Below, piece by piece: positions 1-9,061 of a stretch of 64,000 nucleotides of DNA (positions are counted from its first letter, which is position 1; each line of letters starts with the position of its first letter). Source of the DNA: an uncultured Lachnospiraceae bacterium (GTDB taxonomy: Bacteria; Bacillota; Clostridia; Lachnospirales; Lachnospiraceae); the NCBI GenBank assembly GCA_910579735.1, contig CAJTUZ010000017.1:1-64000 (forward strand). Direction: 5' to 3'. The position numbers and the translations under genes are program-made. The notes under the pieces were generated by a model, which saw only the letters and a program-made list of their open reading frames with translations, was not told the DNA's origin and did no database searches.

Positions 1-1
1 T

Positions 2-163
2 TCTGATATTTTGGACTTTGCACCTGGCACGATTATTGAACTTGATAAGATTGCAGGTGAACCGATAGATGTACTGGTAAACGGCAAATTTGTAGCAAAG
101 GGCGAAGTTGTAGTAATCGAAGAAAGCTTTGGTGTCAGAGTAACTGAAATTATAAAGCAGTAG
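2..163 (+). CDS. fliN: Flagellar motor switch protein FliN/FliY, C-terminal end (partial)
   Basis: Only the last 53 codons lie in the window; the frame is open from the left edge to the TAG at 161-163. The residues are typical of the SpoA (surface presentation of antigens) domain that ends FliN and FliY: a hydrophobic strand, then the motif LDKIAGEPIDVLVNG, then a GEVVVIEESFGVRVTEI strand. These proteins form the C-ring of the flagellar rotor that CheY-P acts on. The next gene is cheY, 36 nt downstream, the usual order in Clostridia. Whether the protein is the short FliN or the longer FliY with CheC-like phosphatase motifs cannot be told from this end. Confidence 0.8.
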   Translation, partial: SDILDFAPGTIIELDKIAGEPIDVLVNGKFVAKGEVVVIEESFGVRVTEIIKQ

Positions 164-199
164 TATGATTAAAATAATATGTAATAGGAGAAGAAAAGA

Positions 200-562
200 A
201 TGGCAAAGAATATTTTAGTATGTGATGATGCAGCATTCATGCGTATGATGATCAAGGATATCCTGACAAAAAACGGATACAATGTCGCAGGCGAGGCTGA
301 AAACGGTGCTAAGGCAGTTGAGAAATATAACGAGCTGAAACCGGATCTTGTCCTTATGGATATCACAATGCCTGAAATGGATGGAATCCAGGCGCTGAAA
401 AAGATCAAAGAATCTGATCCGGGCGCTATGGTTATCATGTGTTCTGCTATGGGACAGCAGGCTATGGTTATTGAATCTATTCAGTCCGGCGCAAAAGACT
501 TTATTGTAAAGCCGTTCCAGGCGGATCGTGTATTGGAAGCTGTTAAGAAAGTAGTGGGTTAA
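200..562 (+). CDS. cheY: Chemotaxis response regulator CheY
   Basis: A 120-aa single-domain receiver. The acidic pair D9-D10, phospho-acceptor D54 (in LVLMDITMPEMDG), the switch residue S82 and the conserved K104 (VKPF) are all present, and there is no output domain. Family knowledge: phosphorylated CheY binds the flagellar switch and sets the direction of rotation. AGGAGAAG at about 186-193 is a ribosome binding site for the ATG at 200. The stop codon TAA (560-562) is directly followed by the ATG of the next gene. Position between fliN/fliY and fliO supports CheY rather than an unrelated receiver. Confidence 0.93.
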   Translation: MAKNILVCDDAAFMRMMIKDILTKNGYNVAGEAENGAKAVEKYNELKPDLVLMDITMPEMDGIQALKKIKESDPGAMVIMCSAMGQQAMVIESIQSGAKDFIVKPFQADRVLEAVKKVVG

Positions 563-952
563 ATGATACTGACTGTTTCAGACAGTGCAAATTCCTATTT
601 ACAGTTTATGACTGTACTTATTATGTTTGTGTTTGTACTTGCGATCACTTATTTTACGACAAAATGGATTGCAGGTTATCAACAGAGTAAAGGCGCGGGC
701 GCGAATTTAGAGGTGATAGAATCTTTTCGGCTCGCGGATAATAAGTATGTTCAGATTATTCGTGTTGGGCAGAAATATTTGGCAGTTGCAATCGGAAAGG
801 ATTCTGTTACAATGTTGACAGAGATTCCGGAAGACCAATTGGTGTTTACAAACGGTGAGAACATTAAACAGTTAAGCTTTAAAGATTTATTTGAAAAAGT
901 ACAGAAGAGAACTTTGCTGGAAAAAGAAGATGACCGAAATAAGAGTGAGTAG
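563..952 (+). CDS. fliO: Flagellar biosynthesis protein FliO/FliZ family
   Basis: 129 aa with one hydrophobic segment near the N-terminus (about residues 12-36) followed by a soluble domain that contains the motif YVQIIRVGQKYLAVAIG, typical of FliO/FliZ (compare 'r.lqv..vg.r.lvvgv'). FliO is a small accessory membrane protein that helps assemble the FliP ring of the flagellar export gate. The start codon abuts the cheY stop, so translation is probably coupled. The fliP gene begins 9 nt after its stop. Low overall conservation makes the call rest mainly on position and topology. Confidence 0.8.
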   Translation: MILTVSDSANSYLQFMTVLIMFVFVLAITYFTTKWIAGYQQSKGAGANLEVIESFRLADNKYVQIIRVGQKYLAVAIGKDSVTMLTEIPEDQLVFTNGENIKQLSFKDLFEKVQKRTLLEKEDDRNKSE

Positions 953-961
953 GCGATAAAG

Positions 962-1855
962 ATGAAAAAATATTTTTCCGGACATCATGTGAAAAAACTG
1001 ATATGCCTGCTTTTTCTTGCAGGCATATTATTTACCGTCGCATTTGCCCATGAGAAAGATATTGTTTATGCAACAGGTAATACCCATATCAATTCAAATC
1101 TGACCGGTGATACAGAAGAAAGAACCAATATTAATGAACCGGGAGCCTCGCAGTCAGAGGAAGATTTGCAGGAATTAAATATTGCGAATACCGTGACGGT
1201 CACATACAACGATGGTAATGGTACATTGAATGGCGCACTTAGAATTCTGATTACCCTTACCTTAATTGCTATTGCACCGTCATTGATTGTTATGTTAACC
1301 TCTTTTACGAGGATTATCATAGTACTGCACTTTACAAGAGCAGCTCTCAATACGCAGACAACTCCGCCGAACAATGTTTTGATTGGATTGGCGTTGTTTT
1401 TGACTTTTTTTGTCATGCAGCCGACAATTTCGACGATCTATACGGAAGCGGTCGTACCGTTTGAAGCGGGAGAATTTGATCAGGAGGAAGCGGTCAATGC
1501 AGCGATCGCACCGATCAGAAAGTTTATGTATCCGCATACACAGTTAAAGGACGTAGGCCTTTTTCTGGAAATCAGCCGTACGGAGTGGGATGGAGAAAAT
1601 CTGGATGATATTCCATTCAGTGTTCTTGTCCCCAGTTTTATTATCAGTGAACTGCGGACGGCCTTTATTATCGGATTTGTAATATATATTCCGTTTATTG
1701 TGATTGACATGGTAGTGGCGTCAACCCTGATGGCCATGGGTATGATGATGCTGCCGCCGACAACGATATCCATGCCTTTTAAAATCCTGCTGTTTGTACT
1801 GGCGGATGGCTGGCACCTTGTAGTCGGGGAACTTATAAAGACATTTTATTATTAG
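962..1855 (+). CDS. fliP: Flagellar export gate protein FliP
   Basis: 297 aa, integral membrane protein of the type III flagellar export gate. Residues 1-30 form a basic start plus hydrophobic stretch that looks like a signal peptide, followed by a polar region of about 60 residues and then the classical FliP core: the segment ending in SLIVMLTSFTRIIIV, the NNVLIGLALFLTFFVM helix and the C-terminal helices with MAMGMMMLPP. FliP forms the central pore with FliQ and FliR. The hydrophilic N-terminal stretch between signal peptide and core is longer than in many FliP proteins but is common in Clostridia. Part of the fliO-P-Q-R-flhB-flhA run. Confidence 0.95.
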   Translation: MKKYFSGHHVKKLICLLFLAGILFTVAFAHEKDIVYATGNTHINSNLTGDTEERTNINEPGASQSEEDLQELNIANTVTVTYNDGNGTLNGALRILITLTLIAIAPSLIVMLTSFTRIIIVLHFTRAALNTQTTPPNNVLIGLALFLTFFVMQPTISTIYTEAVVPFEAGEFDQEEAVNAAIAPIRKFMYPHTQLKDVGLFLEISRTEWDGENLDDIPFSVLVPSFIISELRTAFIIGFVIYIPFIVIDMVVASTLMAMGMMMLPPTTISMPFKILLFVLADGWHLVVGELIKTFYY

Positions 1856-1883
1856 GATACCATAAATCGAGAGGAGGTTTCCT

Positions 1884-2153
1884 ATGACAATAGATGACGT
1901 GACTGCCATAGCTTCAGGCGCTTTATTTACTATTATAAAATGTGCTGCGCCGGTACTCCTGATCTCATTATGCGTGGGACTTATTGTCAGTATTTTTCAG
2001 ACGGTAACATCAATACAGGAGCAGACGCTTACCTTTGTGCCGAAGGTGCTGGCGATTTTTCTGACGCTGATTCTGTTGGGACATTGGATGCTGAATACTA
2101 TGGTGGAATACATGACAGGCCTTTGGGAAAGTTTTAGTATATATATCAGATAG
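1884..2153 (+). CDS. fliQ: Flagellar export gate protein FliQ
   Basis: 89 aa, the normal length for FliQ, with two transmembrane helices separated by the loop QTVTSIQEQTLTFVPK, the hallmark of the FliQ/SpaQ family. It packs around FliP and FliR in the export gate. GAGAGGAGG just before the ATG at 1884 is a strong ribosome binding site. It lies between fliP and fliR in the conserved order. Confidence 0.95.
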   Translation: MTIDDVTAIASGALFTIIKCAAPVLLISLCVGLIVSIFQTVTSIQEQTLTFVPKVLAIFLTLILLGHWMLNTMVEYMTGLWESFSIYIR

Positions 2154-2166
2154 CTGAGGCATACAC

Positions 2167-2946
2167 ATGATAGACATTACTTTTACTTATGCAGATTTAG
2201 AGTTCTTTTTATTGATCCTGGTTCGTGTGAGCTGTTTTGTTCATATTGCGCCTTTCTTTGGAATGAGTAATACACCAAGAAGAGTTAAAGTCGGTCTGTC
2301 TGTTTTTATTGCATTTCTACTGTATGCATCTCTTGATCATACGGAAGTGATATATAGTTCCGTGCTGGGGTATGCAGTGATCGTTATCAAGGAGGCGGTG
2401 ACCGGACTGCTGATCGGCTGGGGAGCACAGCTTTGCATGACGGTTGCTTCTTTCGCAGGCAGTGTTGCGGATATGGAAATAGGTCTTTCCATGGTATCCC
2501 TGGTAGATCCTTTGACAAGGCAGAATGCCACATTCAGCGGTGTGTTTTATCAATATATGTTTTCTTTATTTTTGATCATTACCGGTATGTATCAGTATCT
2601 GCTGCAGGCTTTGATTGATACGTTTACGCTGATACCGGTAAGCGGGGCGGTTTTTCATGCGGATGCGCTGTTTTCATCCATGCTCCGTTTTATGAGTGAC
2701 TATATCATTATCGGCTTTCGGATATGTCTGCCGATTTTCTGTGTTATTTTATTGTTAAATTGTGTGCTAGGCATATTGGCGAAAGTATCTCCGCAGATGA
2801 ATATGTTTGCGGTCGGATTACAGCTTAAAGTCCTGGTAGGACTTTCCGTTATGTTTATAACTATGCGGATGCTGCCGGGAGCTGCTGATTTTATCTTTAC
2901 GGAAATGAAAGCAGTCATTGCATCTTTTGTAGAGGGGATGATATAA
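2167..2946 (+). CDS. fliR: Flagellar export gate protein FliR
   Basis: 259 aa, polytopic, with the early motif FFGMSNTPRRVKVGLS and the membrane segments and SMVSLVDPLTRQNATFSG loop expected of FliR. FliR closes the FliPQR pore. The gene ends with TAA at 2944-2946 and flhB starts one base later at 2948. In some Clostridia fliR and flhB are fused; here they are separate reading frames but almost certainly translationally coupled. Confidence 0.95.
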   Translation: MIDITFTYADLEFFLLILVRVSCFVHIAPFFGMSNTPRRVKVGLSVFIAFLLYASLDHTEVIYSSVLGYAVIVIKEAVTGLLIGWGAQLCMTVASFAGSVADMEIGLSMVSLVDPLTRQNATFSGVFYQYMFSLFLIITGMYQYLLQALIDTFTLIPVSGAVFHADALFSSMLRFMSDYIIIGFRICLPIFCVILLLNCVLGILAKVSPQMNMFAVGLQLKVLVGLSVMFITMRMLPGAADFIFTEMKAVIASFVEGMI

Positions 2947-2947
2947 T

Positions 2948-4060
2948 ATGCTGTTACAATATGATCTCCAGTTTTTTGCAAAGGATGGACCGGGCGGTGA
3001 GAAGACCGAGGAACCTACCACAAAGAAACTGGCGGATGCCAGAAAAGAAGGTCAGGTTGCCAAGAGTAAGGAAATTGCAAGCGCTTTTGAACTGTTGGTG
3101 CTGTTTCTTGTTTTAAAGTTCTGGACCGGTTTCCTGGGAGAATCTTTTGTCGGGATGTTCCGGAACATTTATACGCACATACCGGAATATACGAAGCTCT
3201 ATGATGGTTTTATACAAAGCGGTACGTTCCGTACTGTTTTCATTCGTGTCATGATGCAGCTGCTGCTGATGATCGGACCGGTTCTGCTGCTTGGATTTCT
3301 GGTAGCTTTTGTATGTGATGTGGTGCAGGTGAAATGGAAACCGACAGGCAAACCTCTGCAGCCCAAATTCAGCAAGTTGAATCCGGTTAACGGATTTAAG
3401 CGGATATTTTCTGTCAATTCCCTTGTGGAACTGATCAAATCGCTTGCCAAAATAGGCATTATCGTATATGCCGTTTATTCTTATCTTATAAAGAACGCCC
3501 CCAGTATTTTCCTGCTGTATGGACTCTCGCTCAATCAGGCAGTCTTACAGATCGGAAATCTGGTCATCAATATGGGGTTTCGAATTGCCGCTTTTTATAT
3601 GCTGATTGCGGCGGCCGATTATATTTATCAGAAAATCAAGTTTAAAAACGATATGAAGATGACCAAACAGGAAGTAAAAGATGAATATAAGAATCAGGAA
3701 GGTGACCCGCAGATCAAGAGCAAACAGAGACAGCGTATGCAGGAAGCCTCCAGAAGACGTATGATGCAGCAGCTTCCCGAAGCGGACGTCGTCATTACGA
3801 ACCCGACGCATTATGCGGTCGCGATCAAATACGATCCGGAGAAATATGACGCGCCGTATGTCGTAGCCAAGGGTGTGGACTATCTGGCGCAGAGGATCAA
3901 AGATATGGCCAGGGAGCATCATATTGAGATTGTAGAAAATAAACCGCTTGCCAGAATGCTCTATGCAAATGTGGAGATCGGCAGCGTTGTACCGCCGGAA
4001 TTGTATCAGGCGGTTGCGGAAGTGCTTGCTTTCGTATATCATTTGCAGGGAAAAGTATAA
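2948..4060 (+). CDS. flhB: Flagellar export switch protein FlhB
   Basis: 370 aa. The N-terminal half carries the signature EEPTTKKLADARKEGQVAKSKE and four membrane segments; the cytoplasmic C-terminal domain holds the self-cleavage motif NPTH at residues 285-288 (ITNPTHYAVAIKYD). Family knowledge: cleavage between N and P switches the export apparatus from rod/hook to filament substrates. Full length and intact. Located one base after fliR. Confidence 0.96.
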   Translation: MLLQYDLQFFAKDGPGGEKTEEPTTKKLADARKEGQVAKSKEIASAFELLVLFLVLKFWTGFLGESFVGMFRNIYTHIPEYTKLYDGFIQSGTFRTVFIRVMMQLLLMIGPVLLLGFLVAFVCDVVQVKWKPTGKPLQPKFSKLNPVNGFKRIFSVNSLVELIKSLAKIGIIVYAVYSYLIKNAPSIFLLYGLSLNQAVLQIGNLVINMGFRIAAFYMLIAAADYIYQKIKFKNDMKMTKQEVKDEYKNQEGDPQIKSKQRQRMQEASRRRMMQQLPEADVVITNPTHYAVAIKYDPEKYDAPYVVAKGVDYLAQRIKDMAREHHIEIVENKPLARMLYANVEIGSVVPPELYQAVAEVLAFVYHLQGKV

Positions 4061-4078
4061 CGGAAAGGAGGAGACGAT

Positions 4079-6121
4079 ATGGGAAACTTGAAAAAAGGGG
4101 ATATCGGTGTAGCGGCGTATGTGCTTGCGGCGTTTATTATGCTCATCATTCCGATCAAATCGGGACTTTTGGATGTGCTGTTAGCATGTAATATGGCAGT
4201 GGCCTTTACGATCATGTTTGGCTGTATGTTTGCCAATGAAGTACTGAAAATGTCATATTTCCCGACGATCCTGCTGTTTACCACAGTATTTCGGATCGCT
4301 CTGAACGTATCCTCTACGAGACTTATTTTAACGACCGGAGATCCGGGCAATGTCGTTGCAACTTTCGGACAGTATGTAGGCGGCAATGATATTGTTGTAG
4401 GCTGTATCGTCTTTATTATCCTGATCATCATTCAGTTTATGATCATCAATAAAGGTTCCGAGCGTGTGGCTGAAGTAACGGCAAGATTTACGCTCGATGC
4501 TATGCCGGGTAAGCAGATGGCGATCGATGCCGATCTGAATACAGGCGCGATCACGGACGCGGAAGCAAAACAGCGGCGTGATAAGATTCAGGAAGAATCA
4601 AGTTTCTTCGGTTCCATGGACGGTGCCGTAAAATACGTAAAGGGAGATGCAACGGCAGGTCTTATCATTACTGCGGTCAATATCATCGGCGGTATTGCCA
4701 TGGGTGTGCTGCGGCAGGGACTGGAACTGAACGATGCGCTGCAGAAATTTACGATCCTGACGATCGGTGACGGTCTGGTCAGCCAGATTCCTTCACTGTT
4801 GATCTCACTCTCTACCGGTATTCTGGTCACCAAAGGTTCTAAAGATGCAGATTTTGGTTCCGTGCTGCTCGGGCAGTTGTTCGGCGTGCCGAAAGTTCTT
4901 TATCTGGTAGGCTGTGTGCTGATCCTGCTTGGTATTGTAACGCCGCTGAATCCGGTTATTTTTATCGGACTGGGTCTTGCATTCATCGTTGTCGGCAGAA
5001 TCATTGCCGGAACGATCGAAACGGCCGAGATCGAGAGAGAGGTCGATGTGGAAGAGGCGGAAGCCGAGGAGATCAGGCAGCATGAAAACGTTACATCGCT
5101 GTTGCAGGTCGATCCGATCGAACTCGAATTCGGTTACGGTATTATTCCTCTCGCCGATGTGAATCAGGGCGGTGACTTGTTAGACCGTGTCGTTATGATA
5201 AGGAGGCAGATCGCGTTGGAGCTTGGTACAGTCGTACCGATCATACGTCTGCGTGATAATATTCAGCTGAATCCGAACCAGTATATCATCAAGATCAAAG
5301 GGGTTCAGGTCAGTGAGGGCGAGATTCTCTTCGACCATTATATGGCGATGAATCCGGGATACGTGGAAGAAGAGATCACCGGTATTCCCACCTTTGAGCC
5401 GTCCTTCCATCTGCCGGCTATCTGGATTACGGAGGGACAGAGAGAACGTGCGGAGAGTATGGGATATACGGTTGTCGATCCGCCGTCGATTATTGCTACG
5501 CATCTGACGGAGATTATCAGGCAGTACATAGCGGAACTGCTGACAAGACAGGACGTACAGAACCTTGTCAACAACTTAAAGGAGTCCAATCCTTCCCTTG
5601 TGGAGGAACTGGTTCCGAAGCTGCTTGGACTTGGTGAAATACAGAAAGTACTGCAGAATCTTCTGAGCGAAGGTATCTCTATCAGGGATCTTTTGTCAAT
5701 ATTTGAAACATTGGCAGATTATGCGCAGTCAACGAGGGATACGGACATTTTGACAGAGTATGTCAGACAGAGTCTGAAGCGTGCTATTTCCAATAAATTT
5801 TTCCCTTCCAATGAAACGACCAGCGTAGTGACGCTTGATCCGAAGCTGGAGCAGGAAATTATGGGAAGTGTGAAGCAGACGGAGCAGGGGGCATATCTGA
5901 CGCTGGATCCGGCCAAGACGAAGGCGATCATGGATTCGGTCGGTACGGAGACCAAGAAACTCGAAGACTTAGGGAAGATCCCGATCGTCATTACTTCGCC
6001 GATCGTCCGTGCTTACTTTAAGAAGTTAACAGAGGATTATTTCAGGGATCTGGTTGTAGTATCATATAATGAAGTGGAATCCAATATTGAATTACAGTCT
6101 GTTGGGATGGTGACGGCATAA
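4079..6121 (+). CDS. flhA: Flagellar export gate protein FlhA
   Basis: 680 aa, the usual size. The first half has about eight membrane helices and the family signature RVAEVTARFTLDAMPGKQMA with the following DLNTGAI segment; the second half is the cytoplasmic domain that docks export chaperones and forms the nonameric ring. It ends at TAA 6119-6121, whose last base is the first base of the flhF ATG, a one-base overlap that couples the two genes. AAGGAGGAG precedes the start. Confidence 0.97.
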   Translation: MGNLKKGDIGVAAYVLAAFIMLIIPIKSGLLDVLLACNMAVAFTIMFGCMFANEVLKMSYFPTILLFTTVFRIALNVSSTRLILTTGDPGNVVATFGQYVGGNDIVVGCIVFIILIIIQFMIINKGSERVAEVTARFTLDAMPGKQMAIDADLNTGAITDAEAKQRRDKIQEESSFFGSMDGAVKYVKGDATAGLIITAVNIIGGIAMGVLRQGLELNDALQKFTILTIGDGLVSQIPSLLISLSTGILVTKGSKDADFGSVLLGQLFGVPKVLYLVGCVLILLGIVTPLNPVIFIGLGLAFIVVGRIIAGTIETAEIEREVDVEEAEAEEIRQHENVTSLLQVDPIELEFGYGIIPLADVNQGGDLLDRVVMIRRQIALELGTVVPIIRLRDNIQLNPNQYIIKIKGVQVSEGEILFDHYMAMNPGYVEEEITGIPTFEPSFHLPAIWITEGQRERAESMGYTVVDPPSIIATHLTEIIRQYIAELLTRQDVQNLVNNLKESNPSLVEELVPKLLGLGEIQKVLQNLLSEGISIRDLLSIFETLADYAQSTRDTDILTEYVRQSLKRAISNKFFPSNETTSVVTLDPKLEQEIMGSVKQTEQGAYLTLDPAKTKAIMDSVGTETKKLEDLGKIPIVITSPIVRAYFKKLTEDYFRDLVVVSYNEVESNIELQSVGMVTA

Positions 6122-7377
6122 TGATAATTAAAAAATTTTTGGGAAAAACAGAAGCAGAGGCAATCGAGAACGCCAAGAAAGAACTGGGCGCGAATGTTGT
6201 TGTCATGAACGTCAGAAATGCAAAGCGTAAAGGTCTGTTCGATTTTTTTAAGCCGCAGATGGTAGAAGTTACGGTTGCGCTTGAGGAAGAGACGCCGGCC
6301 GCTGAAGATACGGTCTCTGCGGATGTAAAAGCGGCAGTTTCTGCGATCAACGAAGTTGTTGTGTCAAGCATTAACAACGCGCAGACGGCGCAGATGGAAT
6401 CCAGACAGACAGGCGGACTATTAAATACGGGAGAAGAGTTTTCCGATAAAGCCTTTGATAAAAAGGAGAATAACGCGATCGAAGAGCGGCTGGACAGTTT
6501 ACAATCTTTGTTGGAGCAGCAGCTTCAGAAACCGGAAGAGGAGAAAAAGGAAGAAGAAAAAAAAGAAGAAAAAGCCAGTGAAACAGATAAATTTATGAAA
6601 CTACTCCATTCTACCATGCTGGAAAACGAAGTGGATGAAGTATATGCCGGACAGATCATTGAAGAAATAGAAAAGGTCAATAAACCGAACAGTCCCTTTG
6701 ATTTTGCACTGGCCAATACGTATCAGAAAATGATCCTGAAATTCGGTAAACCAGTCGGTATTACTCCATCCGAGAAAGGGGTTAAAGTGGTCTTTTTCGT
6801 CGGACCTACAGGAGTCGGCAAGACGACGACGATTGCCAAGATAGCTTCCAGATTCCAGGTGGATGACAAGAAAAAAGTGGCTCTTTTAACAGCAGATACT
6901 TACCGCATCGCGGCAGCGGAGCAGCTTCGTACGTATGCCAATATTCTGGAAGTGCCTTTCCGGATCGTTTATGCGATAGAGGAGATTGAGCAGGCGCTTG
7001 TCGATTTTAAGGATTATGACTATATTCTGGTAGATACCGCAGGACATTCTTATCAAAATACGGCGCAAAGAGAGAATATGAACAGATTCATTCATTCGGT
7101 CGATGGACTGGTGGAAAAAGAAGTGTTTCTTGTCTTAAGCGCTACGACCAAATATAAGGATCTGATCAACATTGCGGATGCTTATAAGGAAATGGCTGAT
7201 TATAAATTGATCTTTACCAAACTGGACGAAACGACAACGCTGGGAAATCTGCTGAATCTGAAACTTTATACAGGGGCGGCGCTTTCTTATGTGACTCATG
7301 GTCAGAATGTCCCGGATGATATCGAGAACTTTAATCCACAGAAGACGGTCAAGAGATTACTTGGCGGAAAGAGCTAA
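6121..7377 (+). CDS. flhF: Flagellar GTPase FlhF (SRP family)
   Basis: 418 aa. A variable acidic N-terminal region (with a KEEEKKEEEKKEEKA run near residues 141-156) is followed by the NG domain: P-loop GPTGVGKTTT near residue 228, LLTADTYRIAAAEQL, DYILVDTAGHS and TKLDETTTLGN. FlhF is an SRP-like GTPase that positions the flagellum and recruits early basal-body parts. It starts on the last base of the flhA stop and is followed 12 nt later by flhG, its GTPase-activating partner. Confidence 0.95.
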   Translation: MIIKKFLGKTEAEAIENAKKELGANVVVMNVRNAKRKGLFDFFKPQMVEVTVALEEETPAAEDTVSADVKAAVSAINEVVVSSINNAQTAQMESRQTGGLLNTGEEFSDKAFDKKENNAIEERLDSLQSLLEQQLQKPEEEKKEEEKKEEKASETDKFMKLLHSTMLENEVDEVYAGQIIEEIEKVNKPNSPFDFALANTYQKMILKFGKPVGITPSEKGVKVVFFVGPTGVGKTTTIAKIASRFQVDDKKKVALLTADTYRIAAAEQLRTYANILEVPFRIVYAIEEIEQALVDFKDYDYILVDTAGHSYQNTAQRENMNRFIHSVDGLVEKEVFLVLSATTKYKDLINIADAYKEMADYKLIFTKLDETTTLGNLLNLKLYTGAALSYVTHGQNVPDDIENFNPQKTVKRLLGGKS

Positions 7378-7389
7378 GGAGGACAAAGA

Positions 7390-8265
7390 ATGGATCAGGC
7401 TGAACAACTGAGAAACATAATAAAAGCAAGCAGCCAGCCTCAACGACCATTGGCAAGAGTTATCACCGTCACAAGTGGAAAGGGCGGTGTCGGAAAATCA
7501 AATGTAGCAATCAATCTGGCTGTTCAGTTTAAGAAGATGGGGCAGCGGGTAATCATACTGGACGCAGATTTCGGACTTGCAAATATTGAAGTTATGTTTG
7601 GTGCGGTACCGAAACATAACCTGTGTGATTTAATATATCAGGGTAAAAATATCCGGGAGATCATAACATGGGGCCCCATGGATATCGGTTTCATATCCGG
7701 CGGGTCGGGTATAGCGGGCATGTCTAATCTGAGCAAAGACTACCTGACATATATTATCAAGAATCTTTCGGAACTTGATGAGATGGCGGATATTATTATT
7801 GTGGATACCGGAGCGGGCATTTCCGATGCCGTGCTGGAATTTCTTGTAGCAAGCGGGGAGATTCTGTTGGTAACGACGCCGGAACCGACGTCTATTACCG
7901 ATTCCTATTCGCTTGTAAAGGCACTCAACAGACATCCGCGGTATTCCAAAGAAGTCTCGCATGTGAAAGTGATTGCCAACAAAGTGGAAAACGGACAGGA
8001 AGGCAGACTTTTATTTGAAAAACTGGATACGGTCGTGGCAAGGTACTTGAAAATTCCGATCACGTATCTGGGTATGGTACCGCAGGATGCGCAGCTTGCG
8101 AAAGCCGTCATGCAGCAGATGCCGGTTTCAATTCAGAATCCGGAGAGCAGATCTGCGCAGGCGTATGAGATGTTAGCCGCAAAGTTAATGAATAAGGAAC
8201 TGAATAAGACTTTGACCAAACGTGGTATGGCGGCATTCTTTTCACATATTATATCAAAAAGATAA
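7390..8265 (+). CDS. flhG: Flagellar number regulator FlhG (MinD-like ATPase)
   Basis: 291 aa, ParA/MinD family ATPase. The deviant Walker A motif GKGGVGKS lies at about residues 30-37, followed by LDADFGLANIEVMFG and IIVDTGAGIS. The N-terminal stretch MDQAEQLRNIIK resembles the short peptide with which FlhG proteins stimulate the FlhF GTPase. Position directly after flhF and a length matching YlxH/FlhG separate it from the cell-division MinD. Together FlhF and FlhG control number and place of flagella. Confidence 0.93.
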   Translation: MDQAEQLRNIIKASSQPQRPLARVITVTSGKGGVGKSNVAINLAVQFKKMGQRVIILDADFGLANIEVMFGAVPKHNLCDLIYQGKNIREIITWGPMDIGFISGGSGIAGMSNLSKDYLTYIIKNLSELDEMADIIIVDTGAGISDAVLEFLVASGEILLVTTPEPTSITDSYSLVKALNRHPRYSKEVSHVKVIANKVENGQEGRLLFEKLDTVVARYLKIPITYLGMVPQDAQLAKAVMQQMPVSIQNPESRSAQAYEMLAAKLMNKELNKTLTKRGMAAFFSHIISKR

Positions 8266-8276
8266 CCGGAAGAAGG

Positions 8277-9038
8277 ATGACGGAAATGGAGATTATACTT
8301 TCAAAATATATTCAGCCGGGGAACCGGATCGAACTGCAGAAAGTGAAAAGATTAAGAGAGGATGACGACAGTACGAGGAAAGTATACGGCAGTCAGTTAG
8401 TTGATATACTTTCTGATGATAAAATCGAAATTTCCATGCCGATGGAGAAGACCAAACTGATACTCCTGCCGGTCGGCGGAGAGTACGATCTTTATTTTTT
8501 CACGTCAAACGGTTTGTATCAATGTTATGCCAGAGTGATTGAACGATATAAAAATAATAAAATGTTTCTTGTGCGGCTTGAGCTGACAAGTAACTTAAGA
8601 AAATACCAGAGAAGGGAATATTACAGATTCAGCTGTGCTTTGGAGATGAACTCAAGACCGCTTGAAAAAGAAGAGGTGCAGGCAATCGAAAAGAATTCCG
8701 ATCTGCTCAATTCCGGTCTTCTGGTGCCGGAACTGCCGCTTCAGAGAAGTGTCATCGCCGATATCAGCGGAGGCGGACTGCGTTTTGTGGCGGAATATGC
8801 ATATGATGTAGACAGCCTGATCCTGTGCAAATACAATCTCTGGAAAGAGGGAGAGGCAAAAGAATATACTTTATGCGGTAAGGTACTGAGTGTAAAGGAG
8901 ATTGAGAACAGGCCCGGCTTTTTTGAACACCGTGTGCAGTATGTCAATATGGATAAGGGCAACAGAGAAGAAATTATCAAGTATATTTTTAATGAAGAGA
9001 GAAAAACAATTAAAATGATGAACGACGATATTCGCTAA
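8277..9038 (+). CDS. PilZ domain flagellar brake protein (YcgR/YpfA-like)
   Basis: 253 aa. The N-terminal half fits the YcgR-N (PilZN) fold; the C-terminal half has both PilZ c-di-GMP motifs: an arginine-rich stretch QRREYYRFSC near residue 112 and DISGGGLRF near residue 161. Known relatives bind c-di-GMP and then slow the motor or affect motility. An in-frame ATG nine bases later (8286) could also be the start. Its place between flhG and cheB ties it to motility; the window also encodes a GGDEF protein at 21.3 kb that could make the ligand. Confidence 0.88.
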   Translation: MTEMEIILSKYIQPGNRIELQKVKRLREDDDSTRKVYGSQLVDILSDDKIEISMPMEKTKLILLPVGGEYDLYFFTSNGLYQCYARVIERYKNNKMFLVRLELTSNLRKYQRREYYRFSCALEMNSRPLEKEEVQAIEKNSDLLNSGLLVPELPLQRSVIADISGGGLRFVAEYAYDVDSLILCKYNLWKEGEAKEYTLCGKVLSVKEIENRPGFFEHRVQYVNMDKGNREEIIKYIFNEERKTIKMMNDDIR

Positions 9039-9061
9039 TATGATGATGAAGAGGTAGTGAT

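Noticed and set aside
3545..4042. Long reading frames on the - strand opposite flhB, polC and others
   Set aside because: They lie fully inside well-supported + strand genes, lack ribosome binding sites and encode sequences without recognisable domains.
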